A stretch of 64,000 nt of DNA from Streptomyces canus (GCF_041435015.1 NZ_CP107989.1:5146001-5210000); one strand, 5' to 3'; numbered from the stretch's first letter, positions 6,462-20,540 are shown. Translations and numbers: made by a program. Notes: a model not told the origin generated them from the letters alone.

Positions 6462-9269
6462 ATGGGTGAGGTGTTCGCCGGCCGGTACGAACTGGCCGAT
6501 CCGATCGGACGCGGAGGCGTCGGCGCCGTCTGGCGTGCCTGGGACCACCGGCGCCGCCGCTATGTGGCCGCCAAGGTGCTGCTGCAGAGCGACGCGCACT
6601 CCCTGCTGCGCTTCGTCCGCGAACAGGCCCTGCGGATCGATCATCCCCATGTGCTGGCGCCCGCCAGCTGGGCCGCCGACGACGACAAGGTCCTGTTCAC
6701 CATGGACCTGGTCGCCGGCGGCTCGCTGGTCCATCTGGTCGGGGACTACGGTCCCCTGCCACCGGTCTTCGTCTGCACTCTGCTCGACCAACTCCTCGCG
6801 GGGCTGGCCGCGGTGCACGCGGAAGGCGTCGTGCATCGTGACATCAAGCCCGCCAACATCCTGCTCGAAGCCACCGGTACCTCCCGCCCGCGACTGCGGC
6901 TGTCCGACTTCGGCATCGCCATGCGGCTGGGCGAGCCGCGCCTGACGGAGACCAACCTCGTCGTGGGCACGCCCGGCTATCTCGCCCCCGAGCAGATGAT
7001 GGGTGCGGAACCGGACTTCCCCGCCGACCTGTTCGCCGTCGGCCTGGTCGCGCTGTACCTCCTGGAGGGTGCCAAGCCCGACGCCAAGGCACTCATCCAG
7101 TACTTCGCCGCCCACGGCACCCCCGGAGCGCCGCACGGTGTCCCCGAACCGCTCTGGCAGCTCGTGGCCTCGCTCCTCCAGCCGGACCCCCAAGCCCGCT
7201 TCCGCACCGCCACGGGGGCCCGCAAAGCCCTCGCCGCGGCCAGAGAACTCCTTCCGGAGCCCGGCCCCGACGACGAGTCCATCGAAATCTTCGACCAACT
7301 CGGCCCCCTGCCCCCCGGGTTCGACCCGGAAGGCCCCCTCAAGCGAGCCCCGGGCGTGGACCCGGACAGGACACGGAACGGGGTCTCCGGGGCGGCGGGG
7401 AGAGATCCGCGCTTCGGGACTGGTGACGTAAGCGGTGGGTTTTTTGGGGGCAGCGTGCCCTCCGGGGGCGGAGGAGGCGGGGTGCCTTCCGGCGCCGGCG
7501 GAGGAAGCGCGGGGGCTTTTGCCGCTGGCGGAGAAGGCGGGGCGGCTGACTGGCGTGGGGCTGGTGCTGGGGCCGGTACCGGACCGGGTGCCGGTGGCGG
7601 CTCCGGTGCTTCGGCTGGGCCCAGCGCTGGTGTGGGGTCGGGAGCCGGCTCGGGCGACGGTGTTGGGTCCGGTGCTGGTGCCGACGTTGCCTTCGGTGCC
7701 GGTGAGGCGGACGGGGCGCCTTCTTGGGCCGGCCGGGACCACGGCGAGGCGTCTCGGCCCGGTGCGGCCCAGGGGAGCGGTGGGGCATCCTCCTGGTTCG
7801 GTGAGGGATACGGGGCGGGCTCCCAGCCCGGTGAAGCGGGCGGAGCTCCCTTCCGGCCGGGCGAAGGGAATGGGCCAGCCTCCTCCCCGCCCGGTGAAGC
7901 AGGCGGGGCCCCCTACCGGCCGGGCGAACGAAATGGGCCGACCTCCTCCCCGCCCGGTGAAGCGGCTGGGGCCCCCTTCCAACACCGCGAAGGGAATGGG
8001 CCAGCCTCCTCCCCGCCCGGTGAAGCAGACGGAGCCCCCTACCGACTCGGCGAAGGGAATGGGTGGTCCTCCCAGCCCGGAATGCCAGGCGGGGTGCCCT
8101 CCTGGCACGGCGGAGAGAGTGGAGTACCTCCCCACCCACGCGAGGCCAGTGACGCGCCCAGCCAGCGAGGTGGGGCGAACGGCGCTTCTTACCCACATGG
8201 TGAAGCGCACGGCGTTGGACACCAGCCTGGTGCGACGAACGGGCCTGTGTCCCGGCCCGGTGAGGACAGCGGGTCGCCCTGGCCCGGCCAGAGCAACGCC
8301 GCGCCTTGGCCCAGTGAAGGCAACGAAGCGGCCCGACCCAGCGAGGGAAGCGAATCCCCCTGGCCCGGCGAAAGAAACGCCGCGCCCTGGCCCAGCGAAG
8401 GCAACCAAGCAGCCCGGCGTTCCGAGGAGGGCACCGAATCGCCCCGGCGCGGCGAGAAAAGCCGCTCCCCCCTCCCCGGAGAAAGAAGGGCCACGTCCTG
8501 GCCCAGCGAAGGCAACCGAGCAGCCCGGCGTTCCCGCGACGGCAGTCCCGTATCCAGCCCTGCCGAAGGAAACACGCCGCCCTGGTCCGATGAGGCGAAC
8601 TCGACGTCCTGGCCCAGAGAATCGAACCCGGCGCCTTGGCCCGAGCGAGCCAACCCCTCCTGGGCCGGCGAGGCAGGCTCCGTACCATCCCCAGGCGCCA
8701 ACGCCCCAGCCGCTCGCCCCGCCACCGGCACGGGAGGCACCGACGCGCCTTTCCCGAGCACCGCCCCCGGAGCGGGCCCCGAAACACCCTGGTCCATGCA
8801 CCACACCCCACCCGCCCCCACCCAGCCACCCTCGGTGTCGGACACCGGCAGCTTCCATCTGCCACCGCCCCGGCCCACGGACTCCCGCTCCCAGCCCTCC
8901 ACCCCACCGGAGCACCAGGCACAGTCGCATCACCACCATCCGCAGGCCCAAAGCCAGCCATACCGGCCTGCCCCGAACCACTCCGCCTACATCTCCCCCC
9001 ACGACCCCACACCCCCGACTCACGTCCTGCCCTCCCCTCAACCCCACGCCCACCGCTTCCCCACGCAGGCCTCGACACCAGTCCCACACCAGCCCCACGC
9101 TGATACCTCTACTGCTTCGTACACCGCTCAGAGCCCGCAGGTTCCACCCCCCGCCCCGTCACTTTCGCGAGCGCGCCGCAGCGGCCCCCCAGCAAAGGTG
9201 GCGATCCCGCTCCTGCTCCTGGCCCTGGCCTGCTACGCCGTGGGGTTCTGGGCACTCACCCAGATCTGA
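6462..9269 (+). CDS. Membrane-anchored Ser/Thr protein kinase with long repetitive linker
   Basis: 935 residues from an ATG. Residues 8-265 form a complete Hanks-type kinase: G-loop GRGGVG (16-21), catalytic Lys38 in VAAKVL, HRDIKPAN (125-132), DFG (149-151) and GTPGYLAPEQ (169-178). All catalytic residues are intact. Residues about 300-880 are a Gly/Ala/Pro/Ser/Glu-rich low-complexity linker with tandem units, followed by a His/Pro-rich part. The extreme C-terminus is one membrane segment (about 913-933, VAIPLLLLALACYAVGFWAL), so the protein appears tail-anchored with the kinase in the cytoplasm and no extracellular sensor domain. Substrates are unknown. The linker leaves several long spurious open frames on both strands. 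Confidence 0.88.
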   Translation: MGEVFAGRYELADPIGRGGVGAVWRAWDHRRRRYVAAKVLLQSDAHSLLRFVREQALRIDHPHVLAPASWAADDDKVLFTMDLVAGGSLVHLVGDYGPLPPVFVCTLLDQLLAGLAAVHAEGVVHRDIKPANILLEATGTSRPRLRLSDFGIAMRLGEPRLTETNLVVGTPGYLAPEQMMGAEPDFPADLFAVGLVALYLLEGAKPDAKALIQYFAAHGTPGAPHGVPEPLWQLVASLLQPDPQARFRTATGARKALAAARELLPEPGPDDESIEIFDQLGPLPPGFDPEGPLKRAPGVDPDRTRNGVSGAAGRDPRFGTGDVSGGFFGGSVPSGGGGGGVPSGAGGGSAGAFAAGGEGGAADWRGAGAGAGTGPGAGGGSGASAGPSAGVGSGAGSGDGVGSGAGADVAFGAGEADGAPSWAGRDHGEASRPGAAQGSGGASSWFGEGYGAGSQPGEAGGAPFRPGEGNGPASSPPGEAGGAPYRPGERNGPTSSPPGEAAGAPFQHREGNGPASSPPGEADGAPYRLGEGNGWSSQPGMPGGVPSWHGGESGVPPHPREASDAPSQRGGANGASYPHGEAHGVGHQPGATNGPVSRPGEDSGSPWPGQSNAAPWPSEGNEAARPSEGSESPWPGERNAAPWPSEGNQAARRSEEGTESPRRGEKSRSPLPGERRATSWPSEGNRAARRSRDGSPVSSPAEGNTPPWSDEANSTSWPRESNPAPWPERANPSWAGEAGSVPSPGANAPAARPATGTGGTDAPFPSTAPGAGPETPWSMHHTPPAPTQPPSVSDTGSFHLPPPRPTDSRSQPSTPPEHQAQSHHHHPQAQSQPYRPAPNHSAYISPHDPTPPTHVLPSPQPHAHRFPTQASTPVPHQPHADTSTASYTAQSPQVPPPAPSLSRARRSGPPAKVAIPLLLLALACYAVGFWALTQI
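7858..8064 (+). repeat. 63-bp tandem repeat in the kinase linker
   Basis: A 21-codon unit is repeated about 3.3 times with units beginning near 7861, 7924, 7987 and 8050. Each encodes a variant of GEGNGPASSPPGEAGGAPYR. Copies differ at several bases, so the expansion is not brand new, but the period is exact. Confidence 0.85.
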
Positions 9270-9597
9270 GGACCCGGCACCTCGGACAGACCGCAATCCC
9301 AAGCCGCCCGCGCCACGGGGAGCCCACCTGCAGTCCCGCATCCCCCACAGAGGCGCCCCAGACGCAGGCCTGACTCACCCTCGCCCCGATTCCCACGCGG
9401 GCACCGACCGGCGGCATGGCGGCCACACGCAATCCGGAGAACCCCGCGATCCCCCGCCCCGGTATTCCCAAGGCCCCAGCACCCCATGGGCCCTGCATCC
9501 CCAAAGCCCCAGCCCGCAGGCCCCGCAGCCCGCAGCCCGCAGCCCGCAGCCCGCAGCACAAGCCAAACGCCTGGCAGGCCCGACCCCGCCATCCCCC
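9270..9597. other. Intergenic gap with 7-bp tandem repeat
   Basis: 328 bp between the convergent kinase gene and the secreted-protein gene. No convincing gene is seen. The notable element is a run of the heptamer GCAGCCC, four full copies plus a partial at 9525-9557. No clear terminator hairpin was found for either gene. Confidence 0.6.
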
Positions 9598-11028
9598 CTA
9601 CACCCCGGCAGCCCTCCGCCGCCCCACCACAACCCACACCCCGAGCACCACCAACACCACGGTCCCCGCCCCGATCCCCCCGACGGCCACCAGTTTCATT
9701 CCGGCATCACCGCCACCGCCGTCACCGTCGCCCGAGTCCGTCTCGCCCGCCGCCCCAGCGCCCCGACCGAGAAGCCCCACCTGGAAGATTCCCGACGGCT
9801 TGGACTGTCCCGCGTAACCGGGCCCGGCCGTCGCCTGCCCCTTCACCCGCACACGCAGCATCAGTCCGACCGGCCCGTCGCCGAACTCCTCGCCCACCCG
9901 CGCAGCGAGATGCACGACGAGGTAGTAGGCCCCGGCGAACCGCATCCCGTTCACTCGGTCGGAAACGGCGTACCGGTTGTCGTACCCCACCGGCGGAAGG
10001 GCAGCGAGGGCACCCGACTTCTGGCTGCCGTTGTAACTGATGCTGGTGGCGTCGACGAGTCCGCGCACGGGGTTGTACAGCGCCAGATTCACGCCCCCCG
10101 GCACGAAGCCCCCACCCGCCCCGCCGCCGCTCGAACTGCTCAGGTCGGCAGTGGCGTACACCTGCTGTCCCCAGTCGACCGGCACTTCGTAGAACAGCGT
10201 CTGGCCGGGCCTCACGTCGTCGCGCCAGACCCCCTGCTCCAGCGCGGTCGCCGAGCCGAATCCCCCGCCACCCCGCACCCGCACGTCAGCACCCGCGGGA
10301 GGCGAGGGCGTGCCCGAGTCCCAGGCCTCGGGCGCGCTGGTCGAACCGGCCTTCCGCAACCGCGGTTCCAGCACGGGCGCGAGCTCCAGGTCCCAGTCGC
10401 CCGGCGAGGACTCGGTACGCAGCACCCGCTCGACGACGACGTAGTAGGTACCGGCGCCCTGGCACAGCGACCGGCTCGGCGAGAGCTGACGAGCGCCCCA
10501 CACAGTGAGGGGTCGCGGGCTGCGGCCGGCGCCGATGCTGGCGGTGTCCGCCGCGGAGCAGGAACGGCCGTCGGCGTCCTGCACGGACACCCTGACGCCT
10601 TCGGTGGGGGTGACCGCCCCGTCCGTCGGGGGTACGGCCGTCGCGGCGACGTACACGGTCGACGTGCCGTCGAGGGTGAGGCGGTAGTAGACCTTGCCGT
10701 CACTCGGCAGCGAACTCCGGTAGGTCGTGCCGGGTTCAAGGCGCTCGGCGTCCGCGGTGTCCGCCGCGCCGGTGACCGAAGGGGCGTCTTCGGCGAAGGC
10801 GTACGAGGAAGCCGTTGCAGAGGAAGAAGGAGAAGCGGAGGTGGAAGGAGAGGCAAGGGTGGAGGGAGAGGCAAGGGGAGACGTGGAGGGCGATGCGGAG
10901 GCGGCGAAGCCAGGAGACACCGGCGCACCGGTCACCGCGCCCAGCACGATCCCCACGACGGCCACCCGCCACCACGCCGTACGGCGCCCCACGACGGCCA
11001 CCCGCCACCACGCCGTACGCCACCCCAT
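9598..11028 (-). CDS. Secreted/membrane-anchored protein of unknown function
   Basis: 476 residues if translation starts at the ATG at 11028 behind GGAGGGG; the frame is open 56 codons further. The N-terminus is an unusual signal peptide with a duplicated segment (RTAWWRVAVVG twice) before VLGAVTGAPVSPGFAASA. A Ser/Pro/Thr/Ala linker (SPSTSPLASPSTLASPSTSA) follows, then a beta-rich extracellular region with two similar halves (each containing a YYRL or YYVVVE-type strand and a GTYY/GAYYLVVHL segment), then a Gly/Asp spacer and a C-terminal membrane segment (VAVGGIGAGTVVLVVLGVWVVVG) with a basic RRR end. This is a type I surface protein. No catalytic motif was recognised. Confidence 0.72.
   Translation of the reverse strand: MGWRTAWWRVAVVGRRTAWWRVAVVGIVLGAVTGAPVSPGFAASASPSTSPLASPSTLASPSTSASPSSSATASSYAFAEDAPSVTGAADTADAERLEPGTTYRSSLPSDGKVYYRLTLDGTSTVYVAATAVPPTDGAVTPTEGVRVSVQDADGRSCSAADTASIGAGRSPRPLTVWGARQLSPSRSLCQGAGTYYVVVERVLRTESSPGDWDLELAPVLEPRLRKAGSTSAPEAWDSGTPSPPAGADVRVRGGGGFGSATALEQGVWRDDVRPGQTLFYEVPVDWGQQVYATADLSSSSGGGAGGGFVPGGVNLALYNPVRGLVDATSISYNGSQKSGALAALPPVGYDNRYAVSDRVNGMRFAGAYYLVVHLAARVGEEFGDGPVGLMLRVRVKGQATAGPGYAGQSKPSGIFQVGLLGRGAGAAGETDSGDGDGGGGDAGMKLVAVGGIGAGTVVLVVLGVWVVVGRRRAAGV
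10951..11019 (-). repeat. 33-bp direct repeat duplicating part of a signal peptide
   Basis: Bases 10951-10983 and 10987-11019 are identical (period 36 bp, so in frame). They encode the repeated RTAWWRVAVVG segment of the secreted protein's signal peptide. Perfect identity suggests a recent slippage or duplication event. Confidence 0.9.
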
Positions 11029-11194
11029 CCCGCGCCTACCCCTCCGTGCCCGCGCCCGAGCTCCCACGACCGTCACCGATGCGACACGACCAGCTGTGGG
11101 GCCGGCCGTGGCCCATCCTGCCCCGCCGGACCGCCACCCACCCTCGCAATCCGTACGACCGTCCGAAACCCCCGCCTCCGACCCCGGGCAACAC

Positions 11195-11222
11195 AAAACC
11201 CCGACCGCAACAACGGCCGGGG
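11195..11222 (-). terminator. Terminator after the DLW-39 gene
   Basis: Arms at 11199-11207 and 11214-11222 pair over nine positions with one mismatch, and on the minus strand the hairpin is followed by TTTTGTGTT. It lies 26 bp past the DLW-39 stop. Confidence 0.75.
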
Positions 11223-11247
11223 TCTGTTCAGAATCGGATCTCTGTAC

Positions 11248-11376
11248 TCACGAACCCGTGGGCACGGAGTCAGTCGCCTCCGTCCACAGATCCTGCTCGG
11301 CGCGATCCGCCTGGATCTGGCGGTACACGAGGAGCCCGCCGATGGCGGCCAGTGCGACCAGGAGAAGCTTCTTCAC
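11248..11376 (-). CDS. DLW-39 family small membrane protein
   Basis: 42 residues from a GTG preceded by GACGAGG; the longer open frame upstream lacks family similarity. The protein is VKKLLLVALAAIGGLLVYRQ (one membrane segment) followed by a charged tail that contains DLW (AEQDLWTEATD), the signature that names this actinobacterial family. The function is unknown. The family is usually found near gyrA and tRNA-Ile, as here. It is monocistronic, with its own terminator. Confidence 0.88.
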   Translation of the reverse strand: MKKLLLVALAAIGGLLVYRQIQADRAEQDLWTEATDSVPTGS

Positions 11377-11717
11377 CGCGCGACCTCGTCTTTCCTTGAC
11401 GTTAGGGGACCTCTGGCGCCCGACTATACACACCGACCGATACCGATCGGTGACCTGTGTCCGGGCCCTCAACTCCCGTCGCGAGCGGCCCAGTAGAAGC
11501 GGAACAGGCACCTCCGATCAGAGGGTGATCACACCTCCACAGACGGTCACTTCGGCACATATAGTCCTGCTTCTCCCATTTTTCTCCCCTTATGCACCCA
11601 TCCGTGTGGTGTTCATCCGAAGATCGACGCGCCACAGGCTCGGGTCCGTGATTTCGCGACGCCCATACACATCATGAGGAAAGTACGCAAATCGAACCGA
11701 CCCGAAAGTGAGGGACC
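11377..11717. promoter_or_regulatory. Divergent promoter region, DLW-39 / small secreted protein
   Basis: 341 bp with no gene. A TATAGT hexamer on the minus strand (11422-11427) could be the DLW-39 -10 element, and a TATAGT on the plus strand (11560-11565) could serve the secreted-protein gene. Between them lies the small palindrome ACCGATCGGT at about 11442-11451, inside the larger interrupted repeat ACCGACCGATACCGATCGGT. The promoter assignments are inferred from the hexamers alone. Confidence 0.4.
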
Positions 11718-12053
11718 ATGGCCCTGAACAAGGTCATGAAGCTGTGGACCGTCGTCATCACCGCCTTCCTCGCGCTGTTCACGGCGCTCGGACTCATCAC
11801 GACGACCGCCGCCGCTGCCGTACCGCAGACCCAGCCGGCCCGCAACAGCGCCGTCGCACACCCGGAGCCCCTGGCGATGTCGAACGGCCTCTGGTCCTAC
11901 GTCAGGTCCCTGCCCCCCACGATGAAGCAGCGCATCCGGGCCGAGGCCCACGGCAAGACCCCCAGCTGCCGCCCCCGCTCCCTCGCCGACACCGACACGG
12001 CCGCGAACGCGGAAACAGACGCAGCCGAACCGGCCGCAGCGGGCTGTGCCTGA
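11718..12053 (+). CDS. Small secreted protein, DUF6344-like
   Basis: 111 residues from an ATG behind GTGAGGGA. Residues 1-34 are a signal peptide or membrane anchor (MALNKVMKLW, then VVITAFLALFTALGLITTTA, then an AAAAV cleavage-like region). The mature part has the conserved-looking stretch SNGLWSYVRSLPPTMKQRIR (about 55-74) and HGKTPSCRPRS, then an acidic Ala-rich tail ending in GCA. The DUF6344 assignment is from memory of Streptomyces annotations and is tentative. It is transcribed away from DLW-39. Confidence 0.7.
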   Translation: MALNKVMKLWTVVITAFLALFTALGLITTTAAAAVPQTQPARNSAVAHPEPLAMSNGLWSYVRSLPPTMKQRIRAEAHGKTPSCRPRSLADTDTAANAETDAAEPAAAGCA

Positions 12054-12328
12054 CGTCACGGCACTCCACAGCAGCACCCGAGAAACACCTTAAGAGAAGC
12101 GAATACGCACCAAAGACGGATCAAAGACGGATCGAAGCAGCACCGAAGAAATGACGACGTCGCGCACAGCACCGCACGGAAACATCCGCCCGTACGCCGA
12201 AGACCCCCAACCGGAACCGGCTGAAGGTCTTCGTGTCCGGCAGAGCCAAGAGGATGGGCTCCGGAGGACGCAGCACACGATGGACGCGCCATCCGTGTGC
12301 GCCGGCCCCAGCCCTCGCTCAGGCGTTC
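12054..12328. other. Intergenic gap with hairpin and short direct repeat
   Basis: 275 bp between convergent genes. A direct repeat AAGACGGATC occurs twice at about 12113-12134. A hairpin with 8-bp arms CGAAGACC (12198-12205) and GGTCTTCG (12226-12233) also contains an inner ACCGG/CCGGC stem, and probably terminates one or both flanking transcripts. No gene is seen. Confidence 0.55.
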
Positions 12329-12682
12329 TCACTGACGCCGTTGGCCCAGCACACAGAACTCGTTGCCTTCAGGGTCTGCCATGACGACCCACGACTGGTC
12401 ACCCTGACCGATGTCGACACGCCTGGCACCATGAGCTTCAAGGCGAGCCACCTCGGCGGCCTGGTCATCAGGCCTGAAGTCGAGATGCAGCCGACTTTTG
12501 ACCTTCTTGCTCTCGGCGATCCTGACGAAGTCCAACCCCGGCAGGCGATCCGGCTCCGGGCGGATCTCGAACTCCTCATCGGAGGAGTGGACGACCACCC
12601 AGCCAAGAGCCTCGGCCCACCACTGCCCCAGGGCCGCCGGATCCACCGAGTGAACGATTACCTGTTCCCATTCCAAGGTCAT
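12329..12682 (-). CDS. VOC (glyoxalase/bleomycin resistance) fold protein
   Basis: 117 residues from an ATG. The single VOC module reads VIVHSVDPAALGQWWAEALG at the first beta-alpha unit, LHLDFRP in the middle and WVVMADPEGNEFCVLG at the C-terminal strand, the typical end of this fold. Potential metal ligands are the first His (in VIVHS), His in LHLDF and the last Glu in GNEFC. Such proteins cover glyoxalases, dioxygenases and antibiotic-binding proteins; the substrate cannot be inferred. It forms a single-gene unit. Confidence 0.85.
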   Translation of the reverse strand: MTLEWEQVIVHSVDPAALGQWWAEALGWVVVHSSDEEFEIRPEPDRLPGLDFVRIAESKKVKSRLHLDFRPDDQAAEVARLEAHGARRVDIGQGDQSWVVMADPEGNEFCVLGQRRQ

Positions 12683-12740
12683 CTGCCGAGTCTAGACAGA
12701 CGTGACGCGGCCCCCGCGACTGATGTTCGTGGTAGATGAC

Positions 12741-12770
12741 AAAAACCCCCAACCAAGATCGGCTGGGGGC
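12741..12770 (-). terminator. Terminator after tRNA-Ile
   Basis: The stem CCCCCAACC (12746-12754) with GGCTGGGGG (12761-12769) has one mismatch, and on the minus strand it is followed by a run of five T. It lies nine bases beyond the encoded CCA of tRNA-Ile. Confidence 0.85.
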
Positions 12771-12778
12771 TTTCGTGC

Positions 12779-12855
12779 TGGTGGGGCTAACAGGATTTGA
12801 ACCTGTGGCCTCATCCTTATCAGGGATGCGCTCTAACCAACTGAGCTATAGCCCC
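12779..12855 (-). tRNA. tRNA-Ile (anticodon GAT), CCA encoded
   Basis: 77 nt including an encoded CCA (12779-12781). Acceptor GGGGCTA/TAGCCCC, D arm AGCTCAGTTGGTT, anticodon stem GCATCCCTGATAAGGATG with anticodon GAT, T arm ACAGGTTCAAATCCTGT. Its position just downstream of the gyrase operon is typical of actinobacteria. Confidence 0.96.
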
Positions 12856-12966
12856 GCCGCGCTCTGCGGAGTGTGTCCCGCGCGCTGACTCCTGAAGATT
12901 AGCGCACGACGTGGGCAGTCCCAAAATCGGTTCCCCGAGGACCGCCTCCGCAGGTTTGAGGCAGCG

Positions 12967-13776
12967 TTACTCGTCCTCCGCCAGCGTCAGCTCGACGCCG
13001 CCGACGAAGCCCGCCGAGAGGTTGTAGATGAACGCGCCGAGGGTCGCGAGAGCCGTCGCGAGGACGACGTCGATGACCGCGATGATCGACGTGAACATCA
13101 GGACGTTCGGCAGGGAGAGGAACGCCTGGAGGTCGAAGCCGTTCGACTCGTTCGAGCCGGTCGCCTCGGAGATCGTCCCGCCGACCGTCGAGAAGACGCC
13201 CATCGCGTCCATGACCATCCACAGCACTGCGGCCGCGACGATCGTGCAGATGCCCAGCGCGATGGAGAGCAGGAAGCTGACCTTCATGACGGACCACGGG
13301 TCGGCCTTGGCCACCCGCAGACGTGCCTTGCGGGTACGGGGCGTGGTGCGCGCGCCGGTGCGCGGGCGTCGTACGGCACCGGCCGGGGTCGCCTGCGTCG
13401 GGTAGGCCTGCGGTGGGTGGTACGGACCGGCCTGCTGCTGCGGCCGGCGTTCCCCCGGCAGCGGAGAGGGCGAAGGCTGGGGCTGCACCGCGGGCTGGTG
13501 CTGCGGCTGAGCCGCCCCCTTCGGCGGTGCGGCGGGTGCCGTCGGCTGGGCCGGCGGCTGGGTGTCCGTCACAGGTCCCCCCTGGGATCCATGAGTCTCG
13601 GGCGAGCGCGAGTCCGTCGCGGGCGGCTTGATCGCCTTGAGTTGAGTCGTGTGCGTATCTGTTGGCTGTGTTCCTGCCGCACGCGCGGCAGAGCCACGGC
13701 CGCCGCCGTCCGCCTCCGAGCCGGGGGAAGACCCCGTAGAGGTTCCGGTCGATCCGGCGCCCGTGGCTCCGCTCAC
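12967..13776 (-). CDS. DUF3566 domain membrane protein
   Basis: 269 residues from a GTG, 18 bp after the gyrA stop and read in the same direction, so it is the last gene of the gyrase operon. Residues 1-150 are a long Pro/Gln/Ala/Thr-rich disordered cytoplasmic region. Residues about 160-269 are the DUF3566 domain: a membrane segment (SVMKVSFLLSIALGICTIVA and on), a loop with DAMGVFSTVGGTISE, and a second membrane segment (LMFTSIIAVIDVVLATALAT) ending in GAFIYNLSAGFVGGVELTL. In mycobacteria the gyrA-linked DUF3566 protein is CwsA, a cell-wall and division protein. A related role here is inferred from context only. Confidence 0.88.
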   Translation of the reverse strand: MSGATGAGSTGTSTGSSPGSEADGGGRGSAARAAGTQPTDTHTTQLKAIKPPATDSRSPETHGSQGGPVTDTQPPAQPTAPAAPPKGAAQPQHQPAVQPQPSPSPLPGERRPQQQAGPYHPPQAYPTQATPAGAVRRPRTGARTTPRTRKARLRVAKADPWSVMKVSFLLSIALGICTIVAAAVLWMVMDAMGVFSTVGGTISEATGSNESNGFDLQAFLSLPNVLMFTSIIAVIDVVLATALATLGAFIYNLSAGFVGGVELTLAEDE

Positions 13777-13794
13777 GATGACTCACTCCTCGTG

Positions 13795-16392
<2,598 letters not shown>

Positions 16393-16434
16393 TGCGGGTG
16401 AAGATCCTTCCTGGTGCGGTCAGCTGAGACCGAC

Positions 16435-18879
<2,445 letters not shown>

Positions 18880-19422
18880 TCACCCGTAGGTGTCACCGGG
18901 TCCCGTGCTGCCGGGGGCGCGCAGCGGGCCGTAGCGACGAGCGGGACCGCCGGGGCCGTTCACCTTGATCAACTTCACGGCGCCGTGCCCGAGATCCTCG
19001 TTCAGACGGGCCACCAGCTGCGGCGCGAGCAGCCGCAGGTTCGTCGCCCACGCAGTCGAGTCGCAGCGCACCACCAGAACCCGCTCGTCCTCGTCGTACT
19101 TCTCCGGCTCGCAGTGCTTGGCCAGGTCCTCGCCCACGATCTGCGGCCACCGCCCCATCACCCCGCCCACCGCCGCGGGCGTCTCCCAACCGCGCTCGGT
19201 GATCAGGCGGTTGATGGCGGCCCCGAACGCCATGGGGTCGCGTCCGTCGGCGCGCGCGCCGGAGCGCAGCCCACCGCCGCGCCGGGCCTGGCGCTTCTGC
19301 TGCGCCGCGTCCCCACGCGCGCGTGCCTGTTCCTTCGCGGCCCTGAGCGCCACGCGCGCGAGGTCGACGCCGGAGGGCTCGGCGGGCTTGGGATTCCCGC
19401 CCGGGAGTTGTTCGTCGGTCAT
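18880..19422 (-). CDS. DciA-like protein (DUF721)
   Basis: 180 residues. Its ATG overlaps the recF stop (ATGA), which implies translational coupling. Residues 1-65 are basic and disordered ([20 protein letters not shown]); residues about 68-165 form the KH-like DUF721 domain with [20 protein letters not shown] and [23 protein letters not shown]721/DciA proteins are the ancestral loader or operator of the replicative helicase DnaB in bacteria that lack DnaC and DnaI, which fits its place in the origin operon. The actinobacterial version is known from mycobacteria; the role here is by family. Confidence 0.85.
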   Translation of the reverse strand: MTDEQLPGGNPKPAEPSGVDLARVALRAAKEQARARGDAAQQKRQARRGGGLRSGARADGRDPMAFGAAINRLITERGWETPAAVGGVMGRWPQIVGEDLAKHCEPEKYDEDERVLVVRCDSTAWATNLRLLAPQLVARLNEDLGHGAVKLIKVNGPGGPARRYGPLRAPGSTGPGDTYG

Positions 19423-20540
19423 ACGCGCTCCACCGTCCCCTCGGACACGGTGAACCGCGTCCCCGTCAGCACGTGCGGCACGTCGTCGTCGACCGCCGCC
19501 GTCACCAGGACCTGCTCACCGGGCGCGACGAGCTCGGCCAGGCGCTCACGGCGACGGGTGTCCAGCTCGGCGAACACGTCGTCGAGGATCAGCACAGGTT
19601 CGTTGCCCTCGGCCCTGAGCAGGTCGTACGACGCGAGGCGCAGCGCCAGCGCGTACGACCAGGACTCGCCGTGCGAGGCGTATCCCTTGGCGGGCAGCTG
19701 ACCGAGTTTGAGAAGCAGATCGTCCCGATGCGGTCCCACGAGGGTCACGCCCCGCTCGATCTCCTGCTTGCGCGCCTCCGCGAGCGCGGCCATCAGCTGC
19801 TCGTAGAGATCCTCACGCGTGTGTGCCTCACCCGGCGCCGACGGCTTGTACTCCAGGGCCACCGGGCCGCCGCCGGGTGCCAGTTGCTCATACGCCTTGT
19901 CGGCCAGCGGCTGGAGCGCGGCGATCAGGTCGAGCCGCTGGGCGAGCAACTCCGCGCCCACGCGCGCCAGATGCTGGTCCCACACATCGAGGGTGGACAG
20001 GTCCATCGAGCGGCCGCCGTGCCTCCTCGCGAGTGCGGCCGACTTCAGCAGGGTGTTGCGCTGCTTGAGGACGCGCTCGTAGTCCGAGCGAACGCCGGCC
20101 ATGCGCGGGGAGCGGGCGGTGATCAGCTCGTCCAGGAAGCGGCGCCGCTCGCCCGGGTCGCCCTTCACCAGCGCCAGATCCTCCGGCGCGAACAGCACGG
20201 TCCGCACGATCCCGAGCACATCACGCGGCCTGACCTGCGAGGACCTGTTGATCCGGGCACGGTTCGCCTTGCCGGGATTGAGCTCCAGCTCGACCAGCTG
20301 CTGCCGCTCGCCCTGTCTGACCTGCGCCCGGACGATCGCGCGGTCGGCGCCCATACGGACCAGGGGGGCGTCGGAGGCGACCCGGTGGCTGCCGAGGGTG
20401 GCGAGGTAGCCGATCGCCTCGACCAGGTTCGTCTTGCCCTGCCCGTTGGGGCCCACGAACGCGGTGACGCCCGGGTCGAGCGGAACTTCGACCCGGGCGT
20501 ACGAGCGGAAGTCGGCCAGCGACAGGTGCGTGACGTGCAT
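19419..20540 (-). CDS. recF: DNA replication and repair protein RecF
   Basis: 373 residues starting [19 protein letters not shown], the family start; the longer open frame to 21137 runs through gnd and is spurious. Walker A is GPNGQGKTN (30-38), the signature [15 protein letters not shown] lies mid-protein, and Walker B is [12 protein letters not shown] near the C-terminus. RecF is an SMC-like ATPase that works with RecO and RecR to load RecA at gapped DNA. It overlaps dciA. Three TGTGGA motifs lie in the 65 bp between gnd and recF. Confidence 0.97.
   Translation of the reverse strand: MHVTHLSLADFRSYARVEVPLDPGVTAFVGPNGQGKTNLVEAIGYLATLGSHRVASDAPLVRMGADRAIVRAQVRQGERQQLVELELNPGKANRARINRSSQVRPRDVLGIVRTVLFAPEDLALVKGDPGERRRFLDELITARSPRMAGVRSDYERVLKQRNTLLKSAALARRHGGRSMDLSTLDVWDQHLARVGAELLAQRLDLIAALQPLADKAYEQLAPGGGPVALEYKPSAPGEAHTREDLYEQLMAALAEARKQEIERGVTLVGPHRDDLLLKLGQLPAKGYASHGESWSYALALRLASYDLLRAEGNEPVLILDDVFAELDTRRRERLAELVAPGEQVLVTAAVDDDVPHVLTGTRFTVSEGTVERV

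Noticed and set aside
6378..9098. 906-codon and 582-codon open frames opposite the kinase gene
   Set aside because: Mirror frames of low-complexity high-GC DNA; the plus-strand frame has an intact kinase domain and membrane anchor.
9525..9557. Short heptamer repeat considered as a CRISPR or mobile-element trace
   Set aside because: Units are 7 bp without spacers and no cas or transposase genes are nearby; it is a simple sequence repeat.
7435..11496. 1353-codon open frame on the plus strand
   Set aside because: It is a shifted frame over the GC-rich kinase linker and runs antisense through the secreted-protein gene; its product is almost only Pro/Arg/Ala with no domain.
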